Below, piece by piece: positions 52,277 to 62,000 of a stretch of 64,000 nucleotides of DNA (position 1 is the first letter of the stretch; every line of letters starts with the position of its first letter). The DNA comes from Nitrospira sp. BO4. GTDB lineage: Bacteria; Nitrospirota; Nitrospiria; Nitrospirales; Nitrospiraceae. The notes beneath the pieces were generated by a model. It was not told the origin of the DNA. It searched no databases and saw only the letters and a list, made by a program, of their open reading frames with translations. The stretch covers positions 248,001 to 312,000 of the forward strand of contig JAMPUU010000012.1 of assembly GCA_030144965.1 (NCBI GenBank), given 5' to 3'. The translations under genes were made by a program, and so were the position numbers.

Positions 52277-52954
52277 TCACGTTCCCATTGGAATAACGGC
52301 CCCGTTGATCTGGCTGGCCTCATCGGACGCGAGATAGATCAGCGCCTGGGCAACGGATTCAGGCTTGACCCACGTCGAGGGATCCACATCAGGCATGCTG
52401 TTCCGATTTGCCGGCGTATCGATGGTGGTCGGCAATATGCCGTTGACCATGACACCAGACCCGGCCAATTCCGTCGCGAGCGCGCGGATCAGCGCCACAA
52501 GTCCTGATTTCGACACGATGTACGCCGCCGCACCGGGAAAAGGTTCGACCGCGGCACGGGCAGCGACATGGACGATCCTCCCACTCCGCCTTCCCAGCAT
52601 ATGTGGCATGACCGCCTTGGAAAGCAGGAACGCCGACGTGAGATTCAACGTCAGCATTCGCTGCCACAAGGGGACGTCCGTCTCCGCAGCACGACCCAGG
52701 GCAAAGCCACCGACCAGGTTGACCAGGGCATCGATGCGGCCTTCCATCCGCACGACCTCCTCGACAAGCCGCCGCACATCGCTTTCATCGGTCACATCGG
52801 CTGCGACCGCGACCCAGCCATCCGGTTGGCCTGCAGATCCATGGCGATCAACTGAAATCACCCGCGCCCCGGCACGCACGAACGCCGGAACGACGGTGTG
52901 TCCTAGGGCTCCGCCCCCTCCTGCAATCAGCACAACTTTCTTTTCCAATCCCAT
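52277..52954 (-). CDS. Short-chain dehydrogenase/reductase
   Basis: A 225-residue SDR. The cofactor motif is LIAGGGGALGHTVVPAF, a Gly-rich variant of TGxxxGxG; DALVNLVGGFALG replaces the usual NNAG; the catalytic region reads IVHVAARAAVEPFPGAAAYIVSKSGL with YxxxK intact. The canonical Ser before Tyr appears as Ala (VAARAAV), so catalysis may differ or be lost. The C-terminal AQALIYLASDEASQINGAVIPMGT is standard. It lies 53 bases downstream of the second RND system's outer membrane factor, probably co-transcribed. Confidence 0.88.
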   Translation of the reverse strand: MGLEKKVVLIAGGGGALGHTVVPAFVRAGARVISVDRHGSAGQPDGWVAVAADVTDESDVRRLVEEVVRMEGRIDALVNLVGGFALGRAAETDVPLWQRMLTLNLTSAFLLSKAVMPHMLGRRSGRIVHVAARAAVEPFPGAAAYIVSKSGLVALIRALATELAGSGVMVNGILPTTIDTPANRNSMPDVDPSTWVKPESVAQALIYLASDEASQINGAVIPMGT

Positions 52955-53007
52955 TGGATCGCCTCACGAATGACAGGCGCCATCAGGCCGCAAGATAGTT
53001 CGCCGCG

Positions 53008-54441
53008 CTAGTGATCTCCCGTTTGGATCGCGGCGGCCACCGGCTGTTCTCGACCAGACTCCTGAGGCGACCAACCACCGCCTAACGCTTTGTACAGCTG
53101 GACCACCGATATCAGATATAAGCGGTGGGTCGTCGCGAGCGCCAATTCCGCGTCGAACAGGTTCCGTTGCGCGATTAAGACATCCAAATAGTTCGCAAGG
53201 CCGCCTTTGTACCGGAGATTTGCCAGGCGCAGGGCCGCTTTCAGCGCATTCACCTGTCGCTCCTGCGCAGCCGCCTGTTCACGTGCCATCGCGACCCCTG
53301 CCAGCGCGTCTTCAACTTCCTTGAAGGCTACTAAGATCGTCTGTTTATACTGGGCGATCGCTTGCCTGGACTGAGCTTCGGCGGCCTTCTGCTGAAATCC
53401 AAGGCTTACCGCATTCAACAAGGGACCGGTCAGCGTCGGACCGAAGGCTGCGAAGTCTCCTCCGGCCGTGAAGAGTTTGGATAAGCTTGGATTGGCAAGG
53501 CCAAGAAGTCCGGTGAGCGAGACTTTGGGAAAACGATCGGCTTTCGCGGCTCCGATTCTGGCCGTCGCCGCAGCCAGCTGCTGCTCTGCCTGGACGATAT
53601 CCGGCCGCCGCTGCAGCAATTCGGATGGGAGACCGGCCGGCACGATGGGCGGCACGACTTGATCGGTCAACGATTGCCCCCTGGCGATCTGGCCTGGATT
53701 CCTCCCTAGTAACACACTCAGTTCATTTTCTTTCAGAATCACTTGGCGCTTCAGATCCGCAATGCGCGCCGCCGCGTTTTCCCGTTCCGCTTGAAACTGT
53801 TCGACATCCAGCCCGTGAATCAGTCCTTGCCGGTGGCGAGCTTGGCTGATTCGCACGGACTCGTCCCATGCTTTCAACGTGCGTTCGGCAATCTCCAGCT
53901 GCAGATCGAACTGCCGAAGGTCGAAATAGGCCTGCGCCACTCCACCGACCAACTGCAAAACGATCGCGCGCCGACTTTCCTCCCTGGCCAGCAGATCACC
54001 GCGTGCCGCTTCATTCGACCGGCGGATCCGTCCCCACACATCAATTTCCCAAGCGAGATTTCCCTGCACGTAGTAGCTGAAGGGACTCGGGAATCCTGCG
54101 AAACGGACTCCGCCCGACCGTGCAAAGGGGAAATTGGCCGTCCCCGTCATTTGAGGAATGTAGTCTGTCCGCGCGATGAACAACCGCGATTCAAACTCTT
54201 CGATCGTCGCGACGGCGCGTTCGAGATCCTTGTTTTCCTCCAACGCAATACGGATAAGCTTCTGAAGCTCCTCATCACGGTACAATTCCCACCAGGGCAT
54301 ATTGGCGAGAGACGGGAGGTCAGTGGCTTCTTTGGCCATGCGAAACGAATCATTGGCCGGAATATCAGGGCGCGAATAATCGGGCCCCATTGCGCAGGAA
54401 AGCAGTACGCTCGAAAGGCCTAACAGCGGGAGGATACGCAT
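53008..54441 (-). CDS. RND efflux outer membrane factor, system 2
   Basis: A 477-residue lipoprotein channel, paralog of the 31639 product. The signal SSVLLSCAMGPDYSRPDIP gives the lipidated Cys at position 16. The two OEP repeats are visible with LANMPWWELYRDEELQKLI, and NLRYKGGLANYLDVLIAQRNLFDAE near the end. An AAGGAGGAC site precedes the ATG, which lies one base after the pump's stop. The last 20 residues (GREQPVAAAIQTGDH) are a short tail not shared with system 1. Confidence 0.93.
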   Translation of the reverse strand: MRILPLLGLSSVLLSCAMGPDYSRPDIPANDSFRMAKEATDLPSLANMPWWELYRDEELQKLIRIALEENKDLERAVATIEEFESRLFIARTDYIPQMTGTANFPFARSGGVRFAGFPSPFSYYVQGNLAWEIDVWGRIRRSNEAARGDLLAREESRRAIVLQLVGGVAQAYFDLRQFDLQLEIAERTLKAWDESVRISQARHRQGLIHGLDVEQFQAERENAAARIADLKRQVILKENELSVLLGRNPGQIARGQSLTDQVVPPIVPAGLPSELLQRRPDIVQAEQQLAAATARIGAAKADRFPKVSLTGLLGLANPSLSKLFTAGGDFAAFGPTLTGPLLNAVSLGFQQKAAEAQSRQAIAQYKQTILVAFKEVEDALAGVAMAREQAAAQERQVNALKAALRLANLRYKGGLANYLDVLIAQRNLFDAELALATTHRLYLISVVQLYKALGGGWSPQESGREQPVAAAIQTGDH

Positions 54442-54442
54442 A

Positions 54443-57400
54443 TCAAAGTCCTCCTTGCACAGAAGCCGAAGCGAGCCCGGTACGGTCTTCTCCGGTTCTG
54501 TCTTGTTGGACAGGTCGGGGAGCCGGCTTTCCCAACATTCGGATCAGTGTGAAGAACAAGGGGACAAATAAGACGGAAAGAATCGTCGCCGCGATCATTC
54601 CTCCGAACACACCGGTCCCGATCGAATGGCGGCTGGCCGCGCCGGCTCCACCGGCGGCGACCAGCGGCACCACGCCAAGAATAAAGGCCAATGAGGTCAT
54701 GAGGATGGGTCGGAACCGAAGTCGGGCCGCTTCCACCACAGCATCCCTCAATGGAAGACCGTGCTGGTACCGTTGATTCGCAAACTCCACGATGAGAATG
54801 GCATTCTTGGCCGCAAGCCCGATAAGCGTCACCAAGCCGATCTGGAAATAGATATCGTTCGTCATTCCCGACAACCATACCGCCGACAAGGCGCCGAACA
54901 CTCCAAACGGGACGGCCAGGATCACGGCGAACGGAACGGTCCAGCTCTCGTACTGGGCAGCCAGCACCAAGAACACCATGAGCAACCCGAATCCAAACGC
55001 GACAGTCGATTGAGAACCGGCCTTGCGTTCTTGATACGAGATCCCGCTCCAATCGATGTCGAACCCCTGAGGGGTCAACACCTCTTGCGCCACCCGCTCC
55101 AACGCATCGAGCGCCTGGCCCGAACTGTAGCCTGGCGCCGCCGAACCCAAGACAAGCGCAGTATTGAATCCGTTGAAGTGGGTCACGGGGTCTGGCCCGC
55201 TGGAGTAGTTCGTCGTCACCACGGTGTCGAGCGGAATCATAGCAGGGCCTTGGCCGTTCACGGCTCGAACATAAATCTTGCTGATATCGGCCGGGCGGGA
55301 TCGATACTGGGGCTCCGCTTCGGTCTGGACCCGATAGACACGGCCGAATTTGACGAAATCGTTGATGTACAGGTTGCCGAAATAGGCCTGAAGCGTGTCG
55401 AACACTTCGGAGATCGGCACCCCGAGCGCCTTGGCCCTCTCCCGATTGATCTTGGCGTGGACTCGCGGGGCGCTCACGCGGAAACTCGTGCTGACCGCTC
55501 CAATCGCCGGGTCCTGACTTGCCTTTTTGACAAACTCCTGAGCAACCGCGCCAAACTGTTTAAAATCCCCGCCGCTCGGGTCCTGCAGTTGGACGGAGAA
55601 ACCACCGGTGGCACCCAGGCCCCGAATCGAAGGAGCATTAAACGCTAGGATCAGCGAACCGGGAATCTTACCGAATTCCTTGAACGCCCCTCCGATCAGC
55701 GCCTTGACATGGTCCTGCCTTCCCTTCCGTTCATCCCAATGTTTGAGAGGGGCAAAGAGAGTCGCCGTATTGGTGCCTCTGGTATTAAAGACGAAGTTCT
55801 GTCCCGACAGCGCTTGTGTTGCATAGATCGCAGGAAGGGTATGATAGTACTGCTCAATTCGATCGACGACTGCGTCCGTCCGCTTTTTCGACGCCCCATC
55901 CGGCAGCTGAACGACGGTAATGAAATATCCCTGGTCCTCTTCCGGCAAGAAGGCCATGGGAATCACCGCAAATAATTTGGCTGCGACACCAATCACCACC
56001 CCGCACAGCGCCAGTGAGAGGGCCATGTGCTTCAACGTGAGACTCACGCTTGTTGAGTAACGAGCTTGAACCCACTCGAACAGCCGGTTGAACAATCCAA
56101 AAAATCCTTTACGTGGCCCATGGCTCGGCTTCAGCACCAGAGCGCCGAGAGCGGGACTGAGCGTCAAGGCGACGAACCCCGAGATCGCGACGGAGACCGC
56201 AATCGTGATCGCAAACTGCTTGTACAATTGACCGGTGATCCCGCCGAGAAATCCCACCGGCACAAAGACCGCGCACAACACCAGCACAATGGCAATCACG
56301 GGCCCGGCCACCTCCCCCATGGCTTTCTTAGCCGCGTCCTTCGGCGATAGCCCACCCGCCATGTGACGCTCCACGTTTTCCACGACCACGATGGCATCAT
56401 CCACCACAATCCCGATGGCAAGCACCAAGCCGAAGAGGGTGAGGGTATTGATGGAGAATCCGAGGGCGGCCATCCCCGCGAAAGTTCCGATCAGCGAGAC
56501 GGGAACCGCCAAGACAGGAATCAACGTGGCGCGCCAGCTTTGAAGAAAGAGGTACACCACCAGGACGACCAAGACCATGGCTTCTCCCAAGGTCTTCACC
56601 ACCTCCTTGATGGAGACATCGACAAAGCGTGTCGTGTCGTAGGGAATGTCGTACGTAACGCCGGGTGGAAAGACCTTGCTCAGTCTGTCCATTTCTCCGC
56701 GAATTCGCTTGACCGTGTCGAGGGCGTTCGCGCCCGGTGAAAGAAAGGTGAGAAGCAGCGCGGTAGGCTTGCGGTTGAAGCGACCTTCGAGCACATAGGA
56801 TTGCGCTCCCAACTCAACCCTCGCGACGTCTTTCAGTCGAACCATCGATCCGTTCGGCAGCGCTCGAACGATCATCTCTTCGAATTCGCGCACGTCGGTC
56901 ATGCGTCCCTCGGTGATGAGAGGAAGTGTGAGCTCCGTGGGAATCGGCATGGGCTCGCGTCCGACGGTTCCGGAGGGAAAGTCACGGTTCTGCTCGCGCA
57001 CGACATTCGCGATATCGGTCGGTGTCAGACCCAACTGCGCCATGCGCACCGGATCGAGGACGAGACGCATGCTGTAATTCTGTTGTCCGAAGACCAGCGC
57101 ATCGCCGACTCCGGGCAGTCGCTTGATATTGTCGAGGATTCGCAGGATCGCGAAATTCGATAGGAACAGTGCATCTTGCTGCGGATCGTCCGATTTAAGC
57201 ACCATCACCGTCAGTAGATCCGGCGACAGTTTTTTAACGGTCACTCCCTGACGGACGACTTCCGGCGGAAGTTGCGGCTCGGCAAGCTTCTGGCGGTTCT
57301 GGGCCTGAACTTGCGCGATATCGATATTCGTCCCGATTTCGAACGTCAGCTTGATGGTCATGTGACCGTCGTTCGTGCTCGTCGAATCGAAGTAGAGAAG

Positions 57401-57625
57401 CCGATCGATGCCGGGCAGCTGCAATTCGATGGGACGTGCGACCGATTCCGCGACGACATCTGCGCTCGCACCAGGGTAATCAGCGTCGATCTGTACCACC
57501 GGGGGAGTGATCTCAGGAAACTGAGCGATGGGTAGAGCCAGCATTGCCACTAGCCCCACCACAACGATGACGATGGAAAGGACCGAGGCAAAAATCGGCC
57601 GATCAATGAAAAAACTGAGATTCAT
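54443..57625 (-). CDS. RND efflux inner membrane pump (HAE-1 type), system 2
   Basis: A 1060-residue pump, close paralog of the 33054 product throughout. The proton relay GIVVDDAIVVVENVERHM and GLAAKNAILIVEFANQRY are intact, as is the ALTLSPALGALVL helix. It overlaps the adaptor gene by four bases (ATGA). The C-terminal 25 residues (RPVQQDRTGEDRTGLASAS) differ from system 1. Two complete HAE-1 systems 20 kb apart point to duplication with later divergence, perhaps with different substrates given the different redox genes that follow each. Confidence 0.96.
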   Translation of the reverse strand: MNLSFFIDRPIFASVLSIVIVVVGLVAMLALPIAQFPEITPPVVQIDADYPGASADVVAESVARPIELQLPGIDRLLYFDSTSTNDGHMTIKLTFEIGTNIDIAQVQAQNRQKLAEPQLPPEVVRQGVTVKKLSPDLLTVMVLKSDDPQQDALFLSNFAILRILDNIKRLPGVGDALVFGQQNYSMRLVLDPVRMAQLGLTPTDIANVVREQNRDFPSGTVGREPMPIPTELTLPLITEGRMTDVREFEEMIVRALPNGSMVRLKDVARVELGAQSYVLEGRFNRKPTALLLTFLSPGANALDTVKRIRGEMDRLSKVFPPGVTYDIPYDTTRFVDVSIKEVVKTLGEAMVLVVLVVYLFLQSWRATLIPVLAVPVSLIGTFAGMAALGFSINTLTLFGLVLAIGIVVDDAIVVVENVERHMAGGLSPKDAAKKAMGEVAGPVIAIVLVLCAVFVPVGFLGGITGQLYKQFAITIAVSVAISGFVALTLSPALGALVLKPSHGPRKGFFGLFNRLFEWVQARYSTSVSLTLKHMALSLALCGVVIGVAAKLFAVIPMAFLPEEDQGYFITVVQLPDGASKKRTDAVVDRIEQYYHTLPAIYATQALSGQNFVFNTRGTNTATLFAPLKHWDERKGRQDHVKALIGGAFKEFGKIPGSLILAFNAPSIRGLGATGGFSVQLQDPSGGDFKQFGAVAQEFVKKASQDPAIGAVSTSFRVSAPRVHAKINRERAKALGVPISEVFDTLQAYFGNLYINDFVKFGRVYRVQTEAEPQYRSRPADISKIYVRAVNGQGPAMIPLDTVVTTNYSSGPDPVTHFNGFNTALVLGSAAPGYSSGQALDALERVAQEVLTPQGFDIDWSGISYQERKAGSQSTVAFGFGLLMVFLVLAAQYESWTVPFAVILAVPFGVFGALSAVWLSGMTNDIYFQIGLVTLIGLAAKNAILIVEFANQRYQHGLPLRDAVVEAARLRFRPILMTSLAFILGVVPLVAAGGAGAASRHSIGTGVFGGMIAATILSVLFVPLFFTLIRMLGKPAPRPVQQDRTGEDRTGLASASVQGGL

Positions 57626-58815
57626 TTTGCCTGTTCCACGCCGCCACCGGCCGGCGTTGGAGGCGTATCAGACTTTGTCGAGGCCACCGTGACGGGTTTG
57701 ACCTGAGCTCCGGGCACGAGTCGTTGGAATCCCTCCACGATGACTCGCTCCCCGGCACGGAGCCCGTCCTCGATGAGCCACTGGTCCCCTTGCCAGTCCG
57801 TGGCTTTCACGTCTCGAACTTCCACTTGATCGCCTTGACCGACGACATAGACCACCGCGCCCTTTGGACCCTGCTGGACCGCGCGTTGTGGAACAAGAAT
57901 GGCGTTGGGCTTCGATACTCCATGGAAGCGCACGGTCACAAACTGACCGGGCAATAGCACCCGATCAGGGTTCGGGAACACGACCCGCGCTTGCCGGGAA
58001 CCCGTCTCCGCCCGTAACCCGATATCCGCAAAATCCAACACGCCGTCATGCGCATAGGTGGTTCCATCCACAAAAATAGCGGTGCCCGTCAAACTGTAGA
58101 TCCCGGGGTGCTGTATCCGTTTTGAAAGGGTGTCCCGACGTCGCTTGAGAAGAAAACTTTCCGGCGCGCTCACGATGACGTACATGGGATCGACTTGATG
58201 AATGACGGTCAGCAGGTCCGTCTGTGCGGTAACCAACCGCCCTTGGTAGTACCGCGTACGCTCGATCAGGCCGTCGACCGGAGCCACGATGAGCGTATTG
58301 TCCAAATCGAACTTGGCCTTGAGGAGATCTCCTCGTGCAGCCTCCAGCGCGGCCCGTGCGGCAAGATCTTCCGCGATCGCGTCGTCGACATCCTTCTGAC
58401 TGACGGCATCCTCAACCAGCAATGGCTTGACACGGGCCAGATTTTGCTTGGCCTGCACGACGCGGGCCTCGGCTTGCGCGACTCGTCCTTTGGCGCTCGC
58501 GAATGCTGCCTGGAAGGGCACAGGATCAATCTCGTAGAGGCGATCACCGTGCTTGACGTCGCGTCCCTCGGAAAAGAAGCGTTGCTTGATGATGCCGGTG
58601 ACTTGCGGACGAATTTCGACGATGCTCGATGCTTCGGCCTGCCCGATAAACTCTGGTTCATCAGGGACGGTCCGAGAAGTGGTTTCGATGACTTGGACTT
58701 CAGGAGTCGGGCGAGGCGCCGAAGAGCCGGCTTCGCCTTTGCACCCGAGCAAGGCGGAGGCTCCTATCAAAAGAACACCGCCTAACGTGAGTCTTTTGCG
58801 GATCATCTCGTTCAT
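57622..58815 (-). CDS. RND efflux periplasmic adaptor (MFP), system 2
   Basis: A 397-residue adaptor lipoprotein, paralog of the 36234 product. From ATG 58815 the signal ends in IGASALLGCKGEAGSS. The lipoyl and hairpin regions are clear (EFIGQAEASSIVEIRPQVTG, AKGRVAQAEARVVQAKQNLARV, LIVAPVDGLIERTRYYQG). A GTG four codons earlier is a possible but less likely start. It begins the second pump operon. The leader 58816-58984 contains no gene and no obvious operator. Confidence 0.94.
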   Translation of the reverse strand: MNEMIRKRLTLGGVLLIGASALLGCKGEAGSSAPRPTPEVQVIETTSRTVPDEPEFIGQAEASSIVEIRPQVTGIIKQRFFSEGRDVKHGDRLYEIDPVPFQAAFASAKGRVAQAEARVVQAKQNLARVKPLLVEDAVSQKDVDDAIAEDLAARAALEAARGDLLKAKFDLDNTLIVAPVDGLIERTRYYQGRLVTAQTDLLTVIHQVDPMYVIVSAPESFLLKRRRDTLSKRIQHPGIYSLTGTAIFVDGTTYAHDGVLDFADIGLRAETGSRQARVVFPNPDRVLLPGQFVTVRFHGVSKPNAILVPQRAVQQGPKGAVVYVVGQGDQVEVRDVKATDWQGDQWLIEDGLRAGERVIVEGFQRLVPGAQVKPVTVASTKSDTPPTPAGGGVEQAK

Positions 58816-58984
58816 GACCTTGCCCACCTATCGATGCTCAGTATGGGCTACTGAATCGCCGATCCACAACAGCAACCCGATACGCCCGTCTATGACTTCG
58901 ATTCGCCAGTGCGCAGACTATCCAAATCTGACCTCTATGCGGAAACTGATCAGACCCTTGCATGTGACACCACGCGCCGAGTGA

Positions 58985-60025
58985 TCAGTCGCCGAACTCG
59001 AAGATGTCGTGTGCGTCGGTCACCACACGCATGCCGGTGATACCGGCGGACTGAATGTCCCCGCTCGCGAGATGCAACCGACCCTCTACGACCGCTCCGG
59101 CCAACCCGTGGCGGGGCATCGGCATCATGGGAAGTTCTGACCAGCTGTTCGTCGCCGGATCATAGGCCTCCAACGCGCGAAACGCCGCCATGAGATGCCC
59201 ATCCTGATGTTCTCCGCCGGCCACATAGATTCGTCCTTTGTAGACGGCCCAAGCTCCCCCGCTTCGCTCGGTCGGCATGCGTGCTTTCACCAAACCCCAC
59301 TGGTCGGTGAGGGGATCGTACTCCTCGACCACATTGGTGTTGCTCGCGGTAAAAATGAAGGCACTGCCCAGCCGACCACCGATCACGTAGAGCTTGTCAT
59401 TCACCACTCCGATGGCCGCATGGTTTCGCGCCGTCGGCATCGAGGAACGTTCGGACCATCGGTTGGTCTTCGGATCATATTCTTCGACGGTGGCCACCGA
59501 CCGATGGGGCCGCGCCGGGTACAATGCGGTCTCGCTTGAACCAGGATGCAGCGCCGCCCCACCGATCACGTAAATCTTCCCGTTGACGGTCGCCGCGACC
59601 GCGGAGCCACGTTTAGACGGCATCGGTGCCAATGCCTTCCAACTATCATTGATCGGGTCATACTCCCAGGCATGGTTGATCGGCACCCAGGCCGGTGGCC
59701 CGGATTCGGGCGGAACGAACCCGCCAAATGCATAGAACCTTCCATTGAGCTCCGCGAAGGCGACATGATGAGCCGGCAAAGCCATCGGTTTTTTCTTCGT
59801 CCACTTGTTCGCCTGCTGGTCGTACTCATACACGAGGCCTTGAGGGATCCAACCCGGACCAAGTCCGCCGAAAACATAAAACTTGCCACCAATCGAACCA
59901 CCGACAAGTTCCTCCGAGGGCTCAGGAAATGGAGCACCCTTGATCCACTTGCCGGGGGCTTGTGCAATAGCGGGAACGCCGAACATGAGCGTGCTCATCA
60001 TTGCAATCAGCACAAGTGCCTGCAT
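58985..60025 (-). CDS. Exported Kelch-repeat beta-propeller protein
   Basis: A 346-residue protein from ATG 60025, chosen because GGAGGG lies five bases upstream; an ATG four codons earlier also exists. A signal peptide (about residues 1-22, FGVPAIAQA) is followed by six Kelch-type blades with GGKFYVFGG, NGRFYAFGG, NGKIYVIGG, NDKLYVIGG, KGRIYVAGG and EGRLHLASG signatures, and the Y-D-P-x-T-x-x-W between them. Such propellers bind carbohydrates or proteins, or are sialate epimerase-like enzymes. No catalytic signature distinguishes these. Its 131-base distance to the next gene suggests an own promoter. Confidence 0.9.
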   Translation of the reverse strand: MQALVLIAMMSTLMFGVPAIAQAPGKWIKGAPFPEPSEELVGGSIGGKFYVFGGLGPGWIPQGLVYEYDQQANKWTKKKPMALPAHHVAFAELNGRFYAFGGFVPPESGPPAWVPINHAWEYDPINDSWKALAPMPSKRGSAVAATVNGKIYVIGGAALHPGSSETALYPARPHRSVATVEEYDPKTNRWSERSSMPTARNHAAIGVVNDKLYVIGGRLGSAFIFTASNTNVVEEYDPLTDQWGLVKARMPTERSGGAWAVYKGRIYVAGGEHQDGHLMAAFRALEAYDPATNSWSELPMMPMPRHGLAGAVVEGRLHLASGDIQSAGITGMRVVTDAHDIFEFGD

Positions 60026-60168
60026 AAAGCCCTCCATGCTATGTGCGGGTGCCGGCTAAAAGAACCTGCCCCTCTTCAAGACGTGCGCACACCTCCGTGG
60101 TATTGCCAAAGACGCCGGCCGAAAACGACGAAGAAGGAGTCAGTCCAGCGCGTTGCTACGCCGGGAGT

Positions 60169-60699
60169 TCATAGGGCCAATCCGATCTGTTTCATGAAGG
60201 TTTGGTTATCCCACATCAACCACTCCTCATCCATCACGCCATCCTTCCAGTGTCCGATGGTCACCATCGTCAGTTTGAACGACTTGCCGGTCGGAGCGAT
60301 TGTCCGGCCGTCGCCGATCGGCATGGGCTTGCTGAACGTGCCTTCCATGATGCCGGTCACCGCTGTCCAGTCACCCGACGCGATCCTGATAGGATGTTCC
60401 TTGATCCTCGTATCCGGCGCAAAGACGAACATCGCCTTGAGATCCTCGATATGCACATCGATCCCTGTCGTCATTCGGCCATCGGGCCAGTGGACAATTA
60501 TGTTCTTGGTGTGGCTCTTTCCAAGCTGCTCCCACTTCTGGCCACTGTAGACGTTGAAATCCAGCTCATCGAAGTTGGCAAGGTTATCCCGCTCCTTGGG
60601 ATCGAGCGCTCGATCGGCGGCATACCCTGTCGGCAACATCGTGAGCATCGTTGCCACGAGTCCAGCCACCCCAAACTGAAACCAGGTTGCCGCTCGCAT
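60169..60699 (-). CDS. Exported SnoaL-like/ester-cyclase-family protein
   Basis: A 176-residue protein with a signal peptide (FQFGVAGLVATMLTMLPTGYA). The mature part has the cone-like SnoaL/NTF2 fold pattern: FDELDFNVYSGQKWEQLGKSHT, VHWPDGRMTTGIDVHIEDLK, GDWTAVTGIMEGTFS and EEWLMWDNQTFMKQIGL at the C-terminus. Cytoplasmic relatives cyclise polyketides; exported ones have no known reaction. The GGAGGAAC ribosome site is good. It lies 44 bases downstream of the NmrA-like gene and is likely co-transcribed with it. Confidence 0.85.
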   Translation of the reverse strand: MRAATWFQFGVAGLVATMLTMLPTGYAADRALDPKERDNLANFDELDFNVYSGQKWEQLGKSHTKNIIVHWPDGRMTTGIDVHIEDLKAMFVFAPDTRIKEHPIRIASGDWTAVTGIMEGTFSKPMPIGDGRTIAPTGKSFKLTMVTIGHWKDGVMDEEWLMWDNQTFMKQIGLAL

Positions 60700-60743
60700 G
60701 ATGTGTTCCTCCTAGAGAGCCGACAAAACAGTCAGGCTCCGAT

Positions 60744-61388
60744 TCAATAACCCACAGTGAACCGCTGGCGGATATGTTTCGGCTTCTCCATCTCATCAAT
60801 CATGGCCACGGCGTAGTCTTCGACCGAGATGCGGCTCTCTCCGTTGGCATCTCTAAGCAACTGATCCGTGCCGAGACGGAACTTGCCGGTGCGCTTTCCG
60901 GGTGACAGATCGGCAGATGGAGACAAGAAAGACCATTCGAGGCTTGGTTCTTCTCGCAACAGGTTCAGAGTTTCGCGAGTCGCAAGCGCTCCCTGCTTGT
61001 ACTCCGCCGGGAACTCGGGAAGGTCAACGGATTGGACACCGGGCTTCACTTCTAAACTGCCCGCACCCCCGACAAACAGCAATCGTGTAATTCCAGCCTT
61101 CTTGACTCCATCAATAATGGCTCGTGCGCCCCTGATCTGAAGATTGTAGATGTCCGGATTAGTCCATCCCGGATTGAAGGCACTGATTACAACATCATGG
61201 ACTGCCACCAACCGGGCCACTTCGTCGGAATTGTAAACGTCTCCTTTCAGAGGGTGACACTTCGAATGCTGTTGCAATTTCTCCGGATCCCGTACGATGG
61301 CCGTGACCTCATGGTCGCGATCCAATGCTTCCTTCAAAATGGCCGATCCGACGAACCCCGTTGCTCCGATCAATGCGATCTTCATCAT
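60744..61388 (-). CDS. NAD(P)-binding NmrA/YwnB-like protein
   Basis: A 214-residue atypical short-chain dehydrogenase-like protein. MMKIALIGATGFVGSAILKE is the dinucleotide-binding motif (GxxGxxG), LKGDVYNSDEVARLVAVHDVVISAF the second strand, and RLLFVGGAGSLEV the central one. The Tyr-Lys catalytic pair of true SDRs is not evident. Members include YwnB and flavin reductase-like proteins, possibly redox sensors. Two ATGs in tandem follow AAGGAT. The 146 bases before it contain a 55-base-spaced inverted repeat (61414-61486). Confidence 0.88.
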   Translation of the reverse strand: MMKIALIGATGFVGSAILKEALDRDHEVTAIVRDPEKLQQHSKCHPLKGDVYNSDEVARLVAVHDVVISAFNPGWTNPDIYNLQIRGARAIIDGVKKAGITRLLFVGGAGSLEVKPGVQSVDLPEFPAEYKQGALATRETLNLLREEPSLEWSFLSPSADLSPGKRTGKFRLGTDQLLRDANGESRISVEDYAVAMIDEMEKPKHIRQRFTVGY

Positions 61389-61413
61389 GGATATCCTTTA
61401 GCGATGCGCATCA

Positions 61414-61486
61414 GTGCATAGCTTTGAGCGGTATAGGCATGCATGAACGGCGGCGTAGGCTCCTCCTCGGTTAATAGGCTATGCAC
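61414..61486. other. Long-spaced 9-bp inverted repeat
   Basis: GTGCATAGC (61414-61422) and GCTATGCAC (61478-61486) are perfectly complementary and lie 55 bases apart, upstream of the NmrA-like gene. It could be a pair of operator half-sites allowing looping, or the base of an RNA hairpin. Confidence 0.4.
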
Positions 61487-61534
61487 GCACCAAGATTGGC
61501 GGCCCGATCACGAACCACTGCTACTTTCTGTACA

Positions 61535-61873
61535 TCACTCCACCTCGATCGTCACGATCGCTTCTGTTCCCAGTGCATCGTGGTCATGGCTTGCGGCTAC
61601 CAGCTTGATCTCGTGCGAGCCGCGTGTGAGACCCTTCACGACGCCTTTGAACCCCTTTTGATATTCACCGTCCACGTAACAATGGATGTGCGTTGCATCA
61701 GTACCCTTCGGCAGCTTGTATCGCACTTCGACGGAATCTCCTTTTATCACTGCACCCTGTGTCGGACTCACAATCGTGAGCCGTTTGCCCGCGCCATCAG
61801 CTGTCCAACCGTCAACGCCAAATCCCAATGACAACAAGCCGATCAGCACTGACATCATGACTACACGAATCAT
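61535..61873 (-). CDS. Small exported protein with Ig-like beta domain
   Basis: A 112-residue exported protein from ATG 61873, with AGAGGTG five bases upstream. After a signal segment (MMSVLIGLLSLGFGVDGWTA) the mature 85 residues are beta-rich: LTIVSPTQGAVIKGDSVEVRYK, HIHCYVDGEYQKGFKG, GSHEIKLVAASHDHDALGTEA. Three His with Asp nearby (HIHCYVDG, SHDHD) could bind a metal. It resembles small Ig-like domains that follow S-P-x-x-G-A, as in bacterial surface proteins. No specific family is recognised. The start 26 codons earlier (61951) lacks support. Confidence 0.75.
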   Translation of the reverse strand: MIRVVMMSVLIGLLSLGFGVDGWTADGAGKRLTIVSPTQGAVIKGDSVEVRYKLPKGTDATHIHCYVDGEYQKGFKGVVKGLTRGSHEIKLVAASHDHDALGTEAIVTIEVE

Positions 61874-62000
61874 TTTGCACCTCTTTGAATGGTTCTTGAT
61901 ATCTGAGTTCCATATTGATGAACAATGACCGCACCTCTTCATGAGCGACACAGCACCACCGAGCCATCTTCATTCTGATGGGGATTCCATACCTCTCTCT

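Noticed and set aside
59546..60550. A 334-codon open frame on the plus strand
   Set aside because: It is antisense to the Kelch and SnoaL-like genes, has no recognisable domain, no ribosome site, and the minus-strand genes are clear.
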